Shown piece after piece: positions 17,945 through 26,843 of a DNA stretch of 64,000 nt (its first letter is position 1; each line of letters starts with the position of its first letter). This DNA is from Cytophagales bacterium (GTDB lineage Bacteria; Bacteroidota; Bacteroidia; Cytophagales; 172606-1). Location: the NCBI GenBank assembly GCA_030446715.1, contig JAUJMU010000010.1, forward strand, positions 42,071-106,070, read 5' to 3'. Made by a program: the position numbers and the translations under genes. The notes under the pieces were generated by a model that had not been told where the DNA came from, made no database searches, and was given only the letters and a program-made list of their open reading frames with translations.

Positions 17945-18447
17945 TCAGGGTGCCCCGTCGTCCGGACCGGGCCGGAACTGATAGTAACCGCGCATCCGGA
18001 GCAGTTCGGGGATATTCTGGCAGTACCGGAACAGATTATGCACTTCGGCGGGCTGCAACTCCCGGACTGGGGAAAACCCATGTAGGCTACCCCGGTGATA
18101 ATCTGCCCGACCATCTCGGGATCAGTACCTTTGCCGGGGCGGCCACCTTCGGGGTACACCCTGAAAAACAGTTCAACAGCGTGCAGGGGAGGCCCGATGA
18201 ATTCGTTTACGAACATAAATTCTCCGACCCGTACCTCCAATCCGGTTTCCTCCTGAAATTCCCGCCTGAGGGCTTCAGGGGCTGACTCGCCAAAGTGTAC
18301 GCCGCCGCCGGGTGGTATCCAGAAATTTTCCAGCGGCCCGATTCCCCGGTGATTGGCCAGCAGCACCTGTTCTCCGGCCAGGCAGATACCGCAGACCCGC
18401 AGCCGGACCCGGTTTCCGAAATTCTGAACTACTTCCTCTTCGGGCAT
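17945..18447 (-). CDS. Nudix hydrolase, frameshifted near the C-terminus
   Basis: The Nudix box is complete at residues 48-70 (GGVHFGESAPEALRREFQEE, then TGL), matching G-x5-E-x7-REUxEExGU. The reading is good to about GVAYMGFP; a one-base change in a CCCC run near 18075 then throws it out of frame. The correct continuation is VRELQPAEVHNLFRYCQNIP and ends at 17945. The repaired product is about 167 residues. Nudix enzymes hydrolyse nucleoside diphosphates linked to other groups; the substrate here is unknown. Cytosolic. It is divergent from the helicase gene at 18526. Confidence 0.85.
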
Positions 18448-18525
18448 ATAAGCAGTTATCGGTTATTCGTTGTTCGTTCATACTAAGCAATAAAAGTGGT
18501 AAATTAGCAGGTAATCCGCGGCTTC

Positions 18526-19937
18526 ATGTCATCTTCTCCGATTTCTTCCTTCATCCGGAAATTTCCCCTTCAAACCTACCCTCGGCCAGGCAGAACTCTT
18601 CTTCCGGCTCGAAAACTTCCTGCTGGACGACGAACTCATGCGGCCTGCCTTTCTGCTGAAAGGCTACGCGGGAACCGGTAAAACCACCATCGTATGTACG
18701 CTGGTGGATGTGGCCCGTCAGTTTGGCTTCAAGTACGTGCTGCTGGCACCCTACGGGCCGGGCCGCCAAGGTAATGAGCAGTTATTCCAAAAAGGGCTTT
18801 TACCATTCACAAGAAAATTTACTGGCAAAAAGCCGACCCCTATACCGGCGGCTTCCTGTTTGAGCGGCAGAAGAACTTCCATACCAAAACCTTGTTTATC
18901 GTAGATGAGGCTTCCATGATCTCGGATGAGGCCGATTTTATGGGTGCCTGTGGTCTGCTGGCCGATCTGGTGGAATACGTTTTTGAAGAGCCCACCAACC
19001 GGTTGATTCTGGTCGGCGACGGGCGCAGCTGCCTCCTGTAGGCCGCCTGGAGAGCCCGGCCCTGAATGCGGAATACCCGCCGGACCTTCCGGCTGGGCGT
19101 GTTTGAGCACGAACTGACCGAAGTCATGCGGCAGGAGGAACAGTCGGGGATTCTGGCCAATGCCACCTCCTGCGGAACGTGCTGCTGAGTGAAACGGGAG
19201 GGATTCAGCTCCAGACCAAAGGTTACCGATATTTTCCGCATGACCGGCGAACGCTGGAAGACGGCCTCCGTTACGCCTATGACAAGCATGGCAAGGAAAA
19301 TACCATTGTCGTGTGCCGTTCCAATAAATCGGCCGCGCAGTACAATCAGTACATCCGCCGGCAGATCCATTTCAGTGAAAGCGAAATCGATGCCGGCGAT
19401 TACCTGATGATTGTCCGGAACAACTATACTACCCTCGACGAGGATGCTCCGGCCGGCTTTCTGGCCAACGGCGACTTTGTGGAGATTACCAAAGTGATCC
19501 GGTTCGAGGAAATGCACGGCTTCCGCTTTGCCAATCTGCAGCTGCGTCTGCTTGATTACCCGGAGCAGCCTGAGTTTGAGGCCAAAATTATACTGGACAC
19601 ACTGCATTCCTTTGCGCCTAACCTGTCGGGTGAGGAAGGAAAACGCCTCTACGAAAAAGTAATTGAGGATTATGAATACCTTACCAATAAAAAGGAGCGG
19701 AAGGAGGCCATCCGGCGTGATTCGTACCTCAATGCCCTGCAGGTGAAGTTTGCCTACGCCCTGACCTGTCACAAATCGCAGGGTGGCCAGTGGAGTGCCG
19801 TGTTTGTAGACCAGGGCTACCTCACGGATGAAAACGTGAACACGGATTTTCTGCGGTGGCTTTACACCGCCATGACCCGCGCCACGAATGAGTTGTTCCT
19901 GATGAATTTTAACCCCCAGTTCTTCGGCATCCCGTAA
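18526..19937 (+). pseudogene. RecD/UvrD-like superfamily 1 DNA helicase, many frameshifts
   Basis: Starting at MSSSPISSFIRKFP (18526), the sequence encodes a SF1 helicase of about 470 residues. Visible parts are Walker A LKGYAGTGKTT, motif II LFIVDEASM, GDGAQLPPVG after repair, motif V LTCHKSQGGQW and motif VI WLYTAMTRA. At least seven single-base lesions break it, near 18565, 18752, 18790, 19022, 19075, 19170 and 19225-19250, several in C or G runs. Only the C-terminal third (19179-19937) reads without interruption. It is either a decaying gene or a poorly read stretch; neighbours on both sides are clean. In life it would be an ATP-dependent 5'-3' helicase. Confidence 0.8.
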
Positions 19938-20038
19938 AACTGGCAGGAAAACTGGTAAGAAAAAGACGCAGATTACAGGTGGACTTCAGCCCCATTCCAG
20001 TTAATTTTGCCGTATATTCCTCCGGATAAATTTCCTTA

Positions 20039-20485
20039 ATGAACATGAAAAAAGTCGTTCTCCCGTTCGTTCTTTGCTTCCTTTTGGGCTTTTCTGCCCT
20101 TGCGCAGACCAGTGAAACTTCCAAAGCCGGTACCGAAGATGCCCCTGCGGAAGGCGCAGTGATGGCATTTGCCGAAAAGTCCCACGACTTCGGGGACATC
20201 AAACAAGGGGAGAAGGTAAGCCATACGTTCAGATTCACCAACAACGGCAATAAACCCCTGATTATTTCAAATGTCAGTACCACCTGCGGCTGCACGGTTT
20301 CCAACTGGACCAAAGAACCAGTCGCCCCTGGCAAAACCGGTGAAGTCGCCGCCACCTTTGACAGCACCGGCAAACTGAACAAGCAGCGAAAGGTCATCAC
20401 AATTCATTCCAACTCTTCTACTGGTATAGAAACGGTTTCAATTATCACCAATATTCTGCCTAATCATCACAGTACCCAGCGGTAA
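20039..20485 (+). CDS. DUF1573 secreted protein
   Basis: 148 residues with a Sec signal peptide (KKVVLPFVLCFLLGFSALAQ). The mature part is one DUF1573 domain: FAEKSHDFGDIKQGEKVSHTF, FTNNGNKPLII, then TTCGCTVSNWTKEPVAPG, a family hallmark with two Cys. DUF1573 is an Ig-like/MSP-type fold very common in Bacteroidetes; its function is unknown, though periplasmic or surface placement is expected. A strong bidirectional terminator follows. The two ATGs (20039 and 20045) are both possible; the first is used here. Confidence 0.93.
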   Translation: MNMKKVVLPFVLCFLLGFSALAQTSETSKAGTEDAPAEGAVMAFAEKSHDFGDIKQGEKVSHTFRFTNNGNKPLIISNVSTTCGCTVSNWTKEPVAPGKTGEVAATFDSTGKLNKQRKVITIHSNSSTGIETVSIITNILPNHHSTQR

Positions 20486-20532
20486 GTTCAGGCAGGGGAA
20501 CCGGACCGCCGGGCATAACCAGATACCAGAAT

Positions 20533-20568
20533 AAAAAAGCGCAGCTGCACGGCTGCGCTTTTTCTTTT
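20533..20568. terminator. Bidirectional terminator
   Basis: AAAGCGCAGC and GCTGCGCTTT form a 10-bp stem with A-rich and T-rich flanks, giving a terminator on either strand. It ends the DUF1573 gene. Confidence 0.85.
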
Positions 20569-20688
20569 CAGGCTGGCATGCGTCCAACGTGGCGAAAAGA
20601 ACTGACAGGCCCAACCCTTGCTGCATTCCGGCGTAATACTCCCTTAACGGACAACCCGTTTTTTTCACTTCAACCAGATACCACGATT

Positions 20689-21111
20689 ATGCTATTCCTG
20701 CACAAAAGTTTACCATCCTTTCGCCTGGCTGCCAGAAGTTCAGATGCTTCAACACTTCCGGAAGAAATTCAAAATCCGTTTCCGGATATCCTTTTCTCCG
20801 CACCGGGCGGTTCGGGCGGTGGCAATCCGTCTGGTACGGACGAGGGAGAAGAGATACGCGATGAGTCCGGACTTGGTTCCGGGGCTGGCGTATCGGCTGA
20901 GGACGCGCAGGTTGCTGCCGGAGGCCAGGGGACCGACATCATGGAAGGTGGCACCGATGCGGGCGGCACCGATTTTGGAGCCAATATGGGTGGCCCGGGC
21001 GACACCGGTGGCATTGATGTAAAAGCGTTGCAGGAAAAGCCGGCTGAAGAAGACCAGTACGATCAGCCGGGCCTGGATGAAGACGCGGAAGCAAGTAAAA
21101 GTCCTTCCTGA
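20689..21111 (+). CDS. Small acidic, Gly-rich disordered protein
   Basis: About 140 residues from MLFLHKSLPSFRLAARS. The head is followed by NPFPDILFSAPGGSGGG and then a Gly/Asp/Glu-rich region (GTDIMEGGTDAGGTDFGAN) ending in an acidic tail. No signal peptide, domain or catalytic motif. It resembles the protein at 12591-12941 in architecture and composition, so the two may be distant paralogues. A terminator lies 60 bases downstream, which supports a real transcription unit. Function unknown; disorder is inferred from composition. Confidence 0.55.
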   Translation: MLFLHKSLPSFRLAARSSDASTLPEEIQNPFPDILFSAPGGSGGGNPSGTDEGEEIRDESGLGSGAGVSAEDAQVAAGGQGTDIMEGGTDAGGTDFGANMGGPGDTGGIDVKALQEKPAEEDQYDQPGLDEDAEASKSPS

Positions 21112-21172
21112 TGCTGCGGCAGCTTCTGGAGCCGGTTTCCATGTCCGGCTGATTGCCGCTGCCCGGAAAAAT

Positions 21173-21203
21173 AAAAAAGGTAGCCGTCAGACTACCTTTT
21201 TCG
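21173..21203. terminator. Bidirectional terminator
   Basis: AAAAAAGGTAG and CTACCTTTTT around a short loop, flanked by A and T tracts. It separates the acidic-protein gene from the convergent ppa gene. Confidence 0.8.
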
Positions 21204-21280
21204 TGAAGGTTACAAGTACCTGAAGTGGATTTTTCTTCCATTCACGATCAGAAATTCACCATTTGAAGTTGCGTTGCTGC

Positions 21281-21829
21281 CTAAGATTCCGCCCGGATGT
21301 AGGCAAACTTCTCTTCGTAAAACTCTGTTGCCTGTTGAATGATCCTATAAGCCGTTTCGCGGTCCTGAAACTCCTCCACGCGCACGGTTTTGTTTTCAAG
21401 GTGCTTGTATTCCTCAAAGAAGTGCTTCAGTTCGGAGATGAAGTGCGGTGGCAGTTCGGAAATATCGTTGATGTGGTTTACGCTTTTGTCGTGGGCGGCC
21501 ACGGCAATGATCTTGTCGTCGCCTTCTCCGCTGTCGATCATGCGCATAACGCCGATTACTTTGGCTTCTACCATGCAGAGCGGCACGAGATCAATCTGTG
21601 AAAGTACCAGAATATCCAGTGGATCGTGGTCGTCGCCGTAGGTCTGGGGAATAAAGCCGTAATTGGCCGGGTAATACACGGAGGAATAAAGAACGCGGTC
21701 CAGCTTCAGCAGTCCGCTGTCTTTGTCGAGTTCGTATTTGGCCCGTGAGCCCTTGGGAATTTCAATGATGCCTGTAACGATGTTGGGTGCATTTTCGCCA
21801 ACCGGGATGGCATGCCAGGGATTAAACAT
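21281..21829 (-). CDS. ppa: Inorganic pyrophosphatase (family I)
   Basis: 182 residues. It hydrolyses pyrophosphate to phosphate, pulling biosynthetic reactions forward. Recognisable are [17 protein letters not shown], the substrate region [21 protein letters not shown] with its active-site Asp residues, and later AHDKSVNHI. The length is normal for the family. Cytosolic and single-domain. Gene crcB lies just upstream on the same strand, 52 bases away; the functional link, if any, is not obvious. Confidence 0.95.
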   Translation of the reverse strand: MFNPWHAIPVGENAPNIVTGIIEIPKGSRAKYELDKDSGLLKLDRVLYSSVYYPANYGFIPQTYGDDHDPLDILVLSQIDLVPLCMVEAKVIGVMRMIDSGEGDDKIIAVAAHDKSVNHINDISELPPHFISELKHFFEEYKHLENKTVRVEEFQDRETAYRIIQQATEFYEEKFAYIRAES

Positions 21830-21881
21830 ACTGGGTAATTGAATTTTGTTGGTTAGGAATGATGAGAAACTTATAAAATGA

Positions 21882-22253
21882 TCAGCGGGAAAACATCAGG
21901 CCAAGAAAGGTAGCCCCGATGCCGAAGAGCACACTGCCGGTTATATACAGAAAAACCCAGGAAAGGTTACCCGCTTTCAGCATATTCAGGCTTTCGAGGG
22001 ATAACGCCGAAAAGGTGGTAAAACCACCGCACAATCCGGTTGCCAGAAACAGACGCCACTCCGGATTGGCAATACCTGCTTTCTCCGTCCATCCGTAGAT
22101 CAGTCCGATCAGAAAACTGCCCGTTACATTGACTGCAAAAGTGCCCCACGGCAGGGGAGAGGTAACAACCCTTAACATCAGCAGGTAAACACTGTACCTG
22201 AGAATGCTCCCGATCATGCCGCCAATGCCGATAAGTAGAAATGCCCTGAACAT
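21882..22253 (-). CDS. crcB: Fluoride channel CrcB/Fluc
   Basis: 123 residues with four predicted membrane helices, typical of the small dual-topology Fluc family that exports fluoride. Landmarks are [32 protein letters not shown] (with the pore Asn) and [16 protein letters not shown] (with the Phe-box residues). One copy is seen, so a homodimer is expected. The upstream region was read for a fluoride riboswitch and none was recognised. The stop is 52 bases before ppa. Confidence 0.93.
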   Translation of the reverse strand: MFRAFLLIGIGGMIGSILRYSVYLLMLRVVTSPLPWGTFAVNVTGSFLIGLIYGWTEKAGIANPEWRLFLATGLCGGFTTFSALSLESLNMLKAGNLSWVFLYITGSVLFGIGATFLGLMFSR

Positions 22254-22391
22254 CCGGATGCTTTACCGGACGGACTTTTTCCCGTTTCCGGCTTAAATCT
22301 TTTCCAGCTTTATTTAGGCAATATTACGTAATTGTGCAATGAAAAGCACACCAACGAAAAAACAATGTGGGATTGACTTGGTTTATTTATA

Positions 22392-22592
22392 TCAGGGAAT
22401 ACTTAAATCCAGCAATGCCTTCACTGGATCACCTGCTCCGGCCGGGCAGAAGCCGTAAGGCGGGTAAACAGGAAGATGCCCGCGCTGATAACTCTGGTAC
22501 CGGGAGAAATTACCGCTGAAGAGCATGTACAAAATCCAGACGGGCATTACCAGCGCTGCAAAAATTAAATAAGGCCGGGGCAGTTTATTCAC
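22392..22592 (-). CDS. Possible small membrane protein
   Basis: A 66-residue frame from a GTG at 22590-22592: M-NKLPRPYLIFAALVMPV, one membrane helix of about 20 residues, then NFSRYQSYQRGHLPVYPPYG and a Gly/Pro-containing tail. Longer readings upstream lose protein character. No homologue is recognised. The aromatic, Pro-rich motif after the helix is unlike random translation, so I keep it as a weak call. It lies in an otherwise gene-poor, AT-rich gap between crcB and the PAP2-like remnant. Confidence 0.4.
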   Translation of the reverse strand: MNKLPRPYLIFAALVMPVWILYMLFSGNFSRYQSYQRGHLPVYPPYGFCPAGAGDPVKALLDLSIP

Positions 22593-22801
22593 AGGGAATA
22601 GCGGGCGTAAAATTATTCCTGGATTATTTAACCTACTGCATCGGGCAACCCTAAAACTTAACTTGTACCTGCATTGACAAGGAAGGTTATGGTTATATGG
22701 CTGCATTGTTGAATGGTCATTTCCTGATCCTCCAGCAATTCAGCAGTTAAACAATTTAATCATATAATCATTCAAGCACTTTCAATATAGAACAGATATG
22801 A

Positions 22802-23038
22802 TACGATTCGAATGCCTCCGGACATTCTACTTTTTCGGGAGCCGCGGCAACGGTGCTGGGGTACGTTTTCCCGGGAGAAAAGGCTAAACTTCACGCAATG
22901 GCCAGTGAAGCTTCCATGTCCCGGCTATACGGCGCCATCCACTACCGGTTTGACTGCGGGGCGGGTCTGAAGTGCGGCCAGAACATTGGCAGTTATGCCG
23001 TGCAACGCGGCCGCATGGACGGAGCCGACGGGAGGTAA
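22802..23038 (+). pseudogene. C-terminal remnant of a PAP2/vanadium-haloperoxidase-like protein
   Basis: The frame reads SNASGHSTFSGAAATVLGYV and then SRLYGAIHYRFDCGAGL. These are the last two PAP2 acid-phosphatase motifs, one around SGHS and one around the R-x5-H site in SRLYGAIHYRFD. They are joined to a short helical end, NIGSYAVQRGRMDGAD. Everything upstream of SGHS is missing, including the first phosphatase motif, so the piece is a truncated relic. Intact members are membrane-linked or secreted phosphatases or haloperoxidases. It is followed by an exceptionally long terminator hairpin. Confidence 0.75.
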
Positions 23039-23041
23039 ATC

Positions 23042-23094
23042 CCCGTTAAAACAAAAAGCCCGGTACAGACTACCGGGCTTTTTGTTTTAACGGG
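23042..23094. terminator. Very long perfect terminator hairpin
   Basis: Arms at 23042-23065 and 23071-23094 are exact complements over 24 bases, with a 5-base loop (CAGAC). The arms include AAAAAGCCCGG and CCGGGCTTTTT, so it can terminate from both sides, serving the PAP2 relic and the DUF4142 gene. Confidence 0.9.
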
Positions 23095-23100
23095 ATCAGA

Positions 23101-23685
23101 TCAGAAGCCTTTACCGGCTACCAATTGCTGCGCCATCTGGAGGTGCATGTCAATACCCGGCTTATATTTCGTAGCATACGCTTTCAGTTCAGTGTCCCGG
23201 CCCTGGTCAATCTGGGTAGCAAACTTTCCGGCGGTCACCTGATGGCTGGCTACCTGACTTCTCAGGTAAGCGCGGTCAAATTCGGCTCCCGAAAGGGCAT
23301 TCAGCTGGTCCCGCAAGGCCTGATTGGCTTCATTCAATTGGTTCTGCACCGTCCACCGTTTGGTTGAACCCAGTGACAGTAATTCATTCTGCGCTGTGGT
23401 GTGCTGGGTAATCATCATGGAAGCATAATCCTTTACGGCTGCATCATTGCTTTTCTGAATGGCAATGTTTCCCAGTGCAACCTCTGTGACATTACTCTGA
23501 GCGGCCTGCATCAGAAATTCCCGGTCAATGGCGTAAAGGCCGGCATTCTCTACCTCCGGATCATCGTCTTTACACGCGGAAAGAAATCCCAGCATCCCAA
23601 ACATCAGCAAGGCAAACATAGATTGCCTTGCCAAAACTGCTCTCCGGATAGGGAAAGCGGTTTTCTCTTTTTTCCTTTTTTCCAT
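23101..23685 (-). CDS. DUF4142-family lipoprotein
   Basis: 194 residues. A basic N-terminus leads into a hydrophobic segment ending in the lipobox LSAC (Cys about residue 38). The mature protein is a DUF4142 helical bundle: REFLMQAAQSNVTEVALGNIA, DYASMMITQHTTAQNELL and a last helix VTAGKFATQIDQG. DUF4142 resembles ferritin-like four-helix bundles and is frequent as lipoprotein or periplasmic protein; the function is unknown. It begins at MEKRKKEKTAF, with a later ATG as an alternative start. Confidence 0.92.
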   Translation of the reverse strand: MEKRKKEKTAFPIRRAVLARQSMFALLMFGMLGFLSACKDDDPEVENAGLYAIDREFLMQAAQSNVTEVALGNIAIQKSNDAAVKDYASMMITQHTTAQNELLSLGSTKRWTVQNQLNEANQALRDQLNALSGAEFDRAYLRSQVASHQVTAGKFATQIDQGRDTELKAYATKYKPGIDMHLQMAQQLVAGKGF

Positions 23686-23770
23686 AGCTAATTGAATTAT
23701 AGAGTTATTTAATTAGCCTGTACAACGATTTCCGTCCGGAGGGGTTACCGGCTACCAGGAAGTTAGTGAA

Positions 23771-23811
23771 AACCAAAAAGCCGGCAGTTGGGCTGCCGGC
23801 TTTTTGGTTTG
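23771..23811. terminator. Bidirectional terminator
   Basis: A 17-bp perfect stem, AACCAAAAAGCCGGCAG with its complement, around a 5-base loop. It separates the DUF4142 gene from the T9SS mini-protein gene, both on the minus strand, and terminates the latter. Confidence 0.88.
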
Positions 23812-23850
23812 TGAAAAGATACAAAAGTGAAATTCGTACCCGATTTCTCG

Positions 23851-24213
23851 TTATTTCCTGATAATCATGCGCTGAGAACGGCTGAACCCGGGCGTTTCGA
23901 CGGTATAGATGTACATGCCATCCGGCAGTCCGGACGGTTTACGAAACAGGTAAATGTGATCTCCGGCCTCAAGATTTTCTTTCAGCAGGACCGAAATCCG
24001 GGAGCCAAGTACATTATAAAGGGTGATCGTTACTTCTGCCGGCTTGTTCAGCCCAAAGCGGATCGTGGTCTCTTCGGCAAAGGGATTGGGTTGGTTTGGC
24101 TTCAGGACCAGAACCGTCTCACCGGGTGCCGTCTGTGCCGGCGGATAGGCCAGCGCCTGGCCGCGCAGCGAACCGCAGATGCCCAGTAAAATAAGTAAAA
24201 GTATGTGCTTCAT
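23851..24213 (-). CDS. Mini-protein consisting of a signal peptide and a T9SS type A sorting domain
   Basis: 120 residues. A signal peptide (MKHILLLILLGICGSLRGQ) and a linker of about 15 residues lead straight into a type IX secretion C-terminal domain: LKPNQPNPFAEETTIRFGL, EVTITLYNVLGSRI, LEAGDHIYLFR and GMYIYTVETPGFSRSQRMII. In other bacteria this domain directs large exported enzymes or adhesins across the outer membrane. Here there is almost nothing else to export. It may be a truncated product or a free-standing sorting domain. No upstream frame encodes a missing cargo part. Confidence 0.88.
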   Translation of the reverse strand: MKHILLLILLGICGSLRGQALAYPPAQTAPGETVLVLKPNQPNPFAEETTIRFGLNKPAEVTITLYNVLGSRISVLLKENLEAGDHIYLFRKPSGLPDGMYIYTVETPGFSRSQRMIIRK

Positions 24214-24293
24214 CTTTCATTACTATGATTTGATATGGTTTCCAGGGAATTCCTGAATTTGTAGTAATTACTTCTAAGACAAACAATATACCA

Positions 24294-25697
24294 CTATGGT
24301 TGCGCCTGTCGGGAAATTTTTTTATTTGTCCCCAGGTGCGACAACAGGATGTCAAAAACCTGCGTTGAAGCGATTCTTGGCTCCGGGAGCAATTCTTTAT
24401 TCTTTGTCATCAGCAGCGGGCCATCGGCCGGATCGTCGGGATAGCGGCCGTGTGAGCCGCGTACCAGCGAAGCGTCCGTCGGAATGATATCCATCAGCAT
24501 CCGGAACCCCAGCTTTTTCTTCGCCAGTTTGAGCCCCACTTTGAGGGGCAGCATACTGATTTCCGGGTCGGCAAACATCTCCACAGGGTCGTAGCCCGGT
24601 TTTTTGTGGATGTCAACAATGTGGGCAAAGTCGGGGGCACGGCGGTCGTCGAGCCAGTAGTAATAGGTAAACCACGAATTTTTATCGGCCACAGCCACCA
24701 GTTCTCCCGACCGTTCGTGGTTCAGGTGATGTCGCCGTTTGCCTTCCTCGTCCAGCACCATTTCAATGCCTTCGGTATTTTCCAGAATCCGGCGGATTTC
24801 ACCAATCTTGCTCCGGTCGTTGATGTACACGTGGGCCAGCTGGTGGTCGGCCATGGCAAAGGCGGCGCTGGTACCAACGTCGGGCAGTTCGGTTCCCCGT
24901 TCTTCGCGCACACTGATATAGCCGTGCCGGCGCAGCACCCGGTTGATGTCAACGGCCCGGTTTACGTCCGTAATACCGTATTCCGACAGCACGACCACCC
25001 GGGCACCCTGCTTTTCGTAGTAGAGAATCAGGTCTTTGCATACTTCATCTATCTCCCGGAGATCAGGGGCAATCTTATCAAAATTAAGTCCGTGGCGCTG
25101 GATGTTGTAGTCGAGGTGAGGCAGGTAAATGAGCGTCAGCGTCGGGTTGTGCCAGCCATCCACCAGCATGGAAGCATCCGCAATCCAGCGGCTTGATCTG
25201 ATGGTGGTCCGCGGCCCCCAGAAGTCAAACAGCGGAAAGGTGCCCAGTTGCTTCTGCAATCTGTCGCGCAGCTCCATGGGCTGGGAGTAGCAGTCGGGCA
25301 TTTTCCGGCCGTCGGCGAGGTACTGCGGCCGGGGCGTAACGGCATAATCGGCTGACGAATACATATTGAACCACCAGAACATATTGGCACAGGTAAAGGA
25401 CGGGTCCTGCTCCCGGGCAACCTCCCAGATTTTTGGGGCCTGTACCAGCCGGTTGGACTGCCGCCAGAGCTTGATTTCGCACTCATCCCGGAAATACCAG
25501 CCATTGGCGACCACGCCGTGTACATCGGGTGCCTGCCCGGTGATGTAAGTAGCTTGTGCAGAGCAGGTTACTGCCGGCAGCACCGGTTTTACGTTTGCCA
25601 TGCCGGCATCAGCCGACCATTGCTTCAGGAAGGGAGTATGGCTGCCAATGAGCCGGGGAGTGAGCCCCACTACGTTCAGCACTACGGTTTTTTGCAT
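24294..25697 (-). CDS. Alkaline-phosphatase-superfamily phosphodiesterase/pyrophosphatase
   Basis: 467 residues from MQKTVVLNVVGLTPRLIG. It belongs to the type I phosphodiesterase/nucleotide pyrophosphatase group: VLPAVTCSAQATYITGQ supplies the nucleophilic Thr region, VVLSEYGITDV a metal site and FAMADHQLAHVYIND a second His site. YYWLDDRRAPDFAHIVDIHKKPGYDP is also characteristic of this group. No signal peptide, so it probably acts in the cytosol. The substrate is not predictable. The upstream spacer includes the word GTATCAGGTATT seen elsewhere in the window. Confidence 0.88.
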   Translation of the reverse strand: MQKTVVLNVVGLTPRLIGSHTPFLKQWSADAGMANVKPVLPAVTCSAQATYITGQAPDVHGVVANGWYFRDECEIKLWRQSNRLVQAPKIWEVAREQDPSFTCANMFWWFNMYSSADYAVTPRPQYLADGRKMPDCYSQPMELRDRLQKQLGTFPLFDFWGPRTTIRSSRWIADASMLVDGWHNPTLTLIYLPHLDYNIQRHGLNFDKIAPDLREIDEVCKDLILYYEKQGARVVVLSEYGITDVNRAVDINRVLRRHGYISVREERGTELPDVGTSAAFAMADHQLAHVYINDRSKIGEIRRILENTEGIEMVLDEEGKRRHHLNHERSGELVAVADKNSWFTYYYWLDDRRAPDFAHIVDIHKKPGYDPVEMFADPEISMLPLKVGLKLAKKKLGFRMLMDIIPTDASLVRGSHGRYPDDPADGPLLMTKNKELLPEPRIASTQVFDILLSHLGTNKKISRQAQP

Positions 25698-25861
25698 AAG
25701 TCTATCGGGTTTGCTCTCCTGCAAAGAAAGCCATTTTATCCTTACCCCGCCGGGAAGGGGATTGGGTATCAGGTATTGGGTATAAACCACTGACGGCAGC
25801 TACCTGTTTGCCTTATCTTAGTACCTGATACCCTCTACTTCAACCATTTCCGGATATAGCT

Positions 25862-26773
25862 TCACCAGCGGATTTGCAGGAGCAGCAGTTCGGAATCGCC
25901 GCCGTCGGAATCCGTGACTGCCAGGGCAGTGCAGCCTTCATCGTTTTCCTCCAGAACAGAAATGGATTCTACCTTTCCCCGGTAGGCAACGCCACGCTCC
26001 GTAACGGGAGAAATATACTGAGGCTCCGATACCGTGCTGTCAAGGTCAATGGCACCAATGAAACTGCCCAGCATTTGGCCGTCCAGTATCTCATCGTCCG
26101 TCGCTTCAACGGAGGCCGTAAACAGCAGCAGACGGGGCCGGGAGGGCAGGGTAGCCGCTCCCGAGAAGCCAGCCGGATATCCCTCCGCCGTGGGTAGCGT
26201 AAAGGCCCGGACCTGTGGCAGTGGCAGGTGACCGCTGCCTTCCAGCCAGGAAGTAAAGGCATCCAACCCATACGAAACCACGGCGTTGGTGCCCGATACG
26301 TTGCCCCGCTGCAGAAACACAATATCCTGCCCCGTAACGGTCAGCCCTTCCAGGTTCAGTCTGCGGCCGCCGACTACGCCTTCAAGGGCGCGGAGCCCAT
26401 TGTACAGTGCAGTAAGCGCAAACTGCCGGACTTCGCCGGTTTGAGGATGGACCAGAAAAGCATCCTGCCGGTTTTTTTTCGAGCCGGAGCCGATTACTAA
26501 AAGCAACGTTTCGCCTTTCCGGGGAAATGAGGTAATCGCTTCCAGATCAGGCTTAAGCGGCTTGGGTATCCCTTCGCCGCCGGGAAATTGTGAATCAAAG
26601 AGAGGGATTTTCCGGACCAGCTGCCACTGGCTGTCCAGCTCATACAGCCAGGCTGAATCATCACCGGCGATGAATATTCTTCCTTCGAGCACCTCAATCC
26701 CGGAAGCAGAATGAATACCGGGCAGGGTAATTTTCTGAATGATTTCTGAAGTCACGGCCTGAGTTTTCTGCAT
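25862..26773 (-). CDS. DUF6929-like beta-propeller protein
   Basis: 303 residues without a signal peptide. Repeating strand patterns such as GIEVLEGRIFIAGDDSAWLY, ALEGVVGGRRLNLEGLTV and VSYGLDAFTSW suggest a beta-propeller built from several blades. The DLEAITSFPRKGETLLLVIGSGSK segment is characteristic of a Bacteroidetes family of unknown role that I associate with DUF6929. No catalytic site is apparent. The gene is preceded by the manganese catalase gene on the same strand, separated by a terminator. Confidence 0.75.
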   Translation of the reverse strand: MQKTQAVTSEIIQKITLPGIHSASGIEVLEGRIFIAGDDSAWLYELDSQWQLVRKIPLFDSQFPGGEGIPKPLKPDLEAITSFPRKGETLLLVIGSGSKKNRQDAFLVHPQTGEVRQFALTALYNGLRALEGVVGGRRLNLEGLTVTGQDIVFLQRGNVSGTNAVVSYGLDAFTSWLEGSGHLPLPQVRAFTLPTAEGYPAGFSGAATLPSRPRLLLFTASVEATDDEILDGQMLGSFIGAIDLDSTVSEPQYISPVTERGVAYRGKVESISVLEENDEGCTALAVTDSDGGDSELLLLQIRW

Positions 26774-26782
26774 ATTATCAAT

Positions 26783-26814
26783 AAAAAAATTCCATCCCCC
26801 GCAGGAGATGGAAT
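26783..26814 (-). terminator. Terminator of the manganese catalase gene
   Basis: On the minus strand, ATTCCATC and GATGGAAT form a stem followed by TTTTTTATT. It sits just after the catalase stop at 26844. Confidence 0.75.
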
Positions 26815-26843
26815 CTGTCTGAATTTTCTGGCCAGCACTCCGG

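Noticed and set aside
22254-22391. Possible fluoride riboswitch upstream of crcB
   Set aside because: The characteristic fluoride-riboswitch core was not found by eye upstream of the crcB start.
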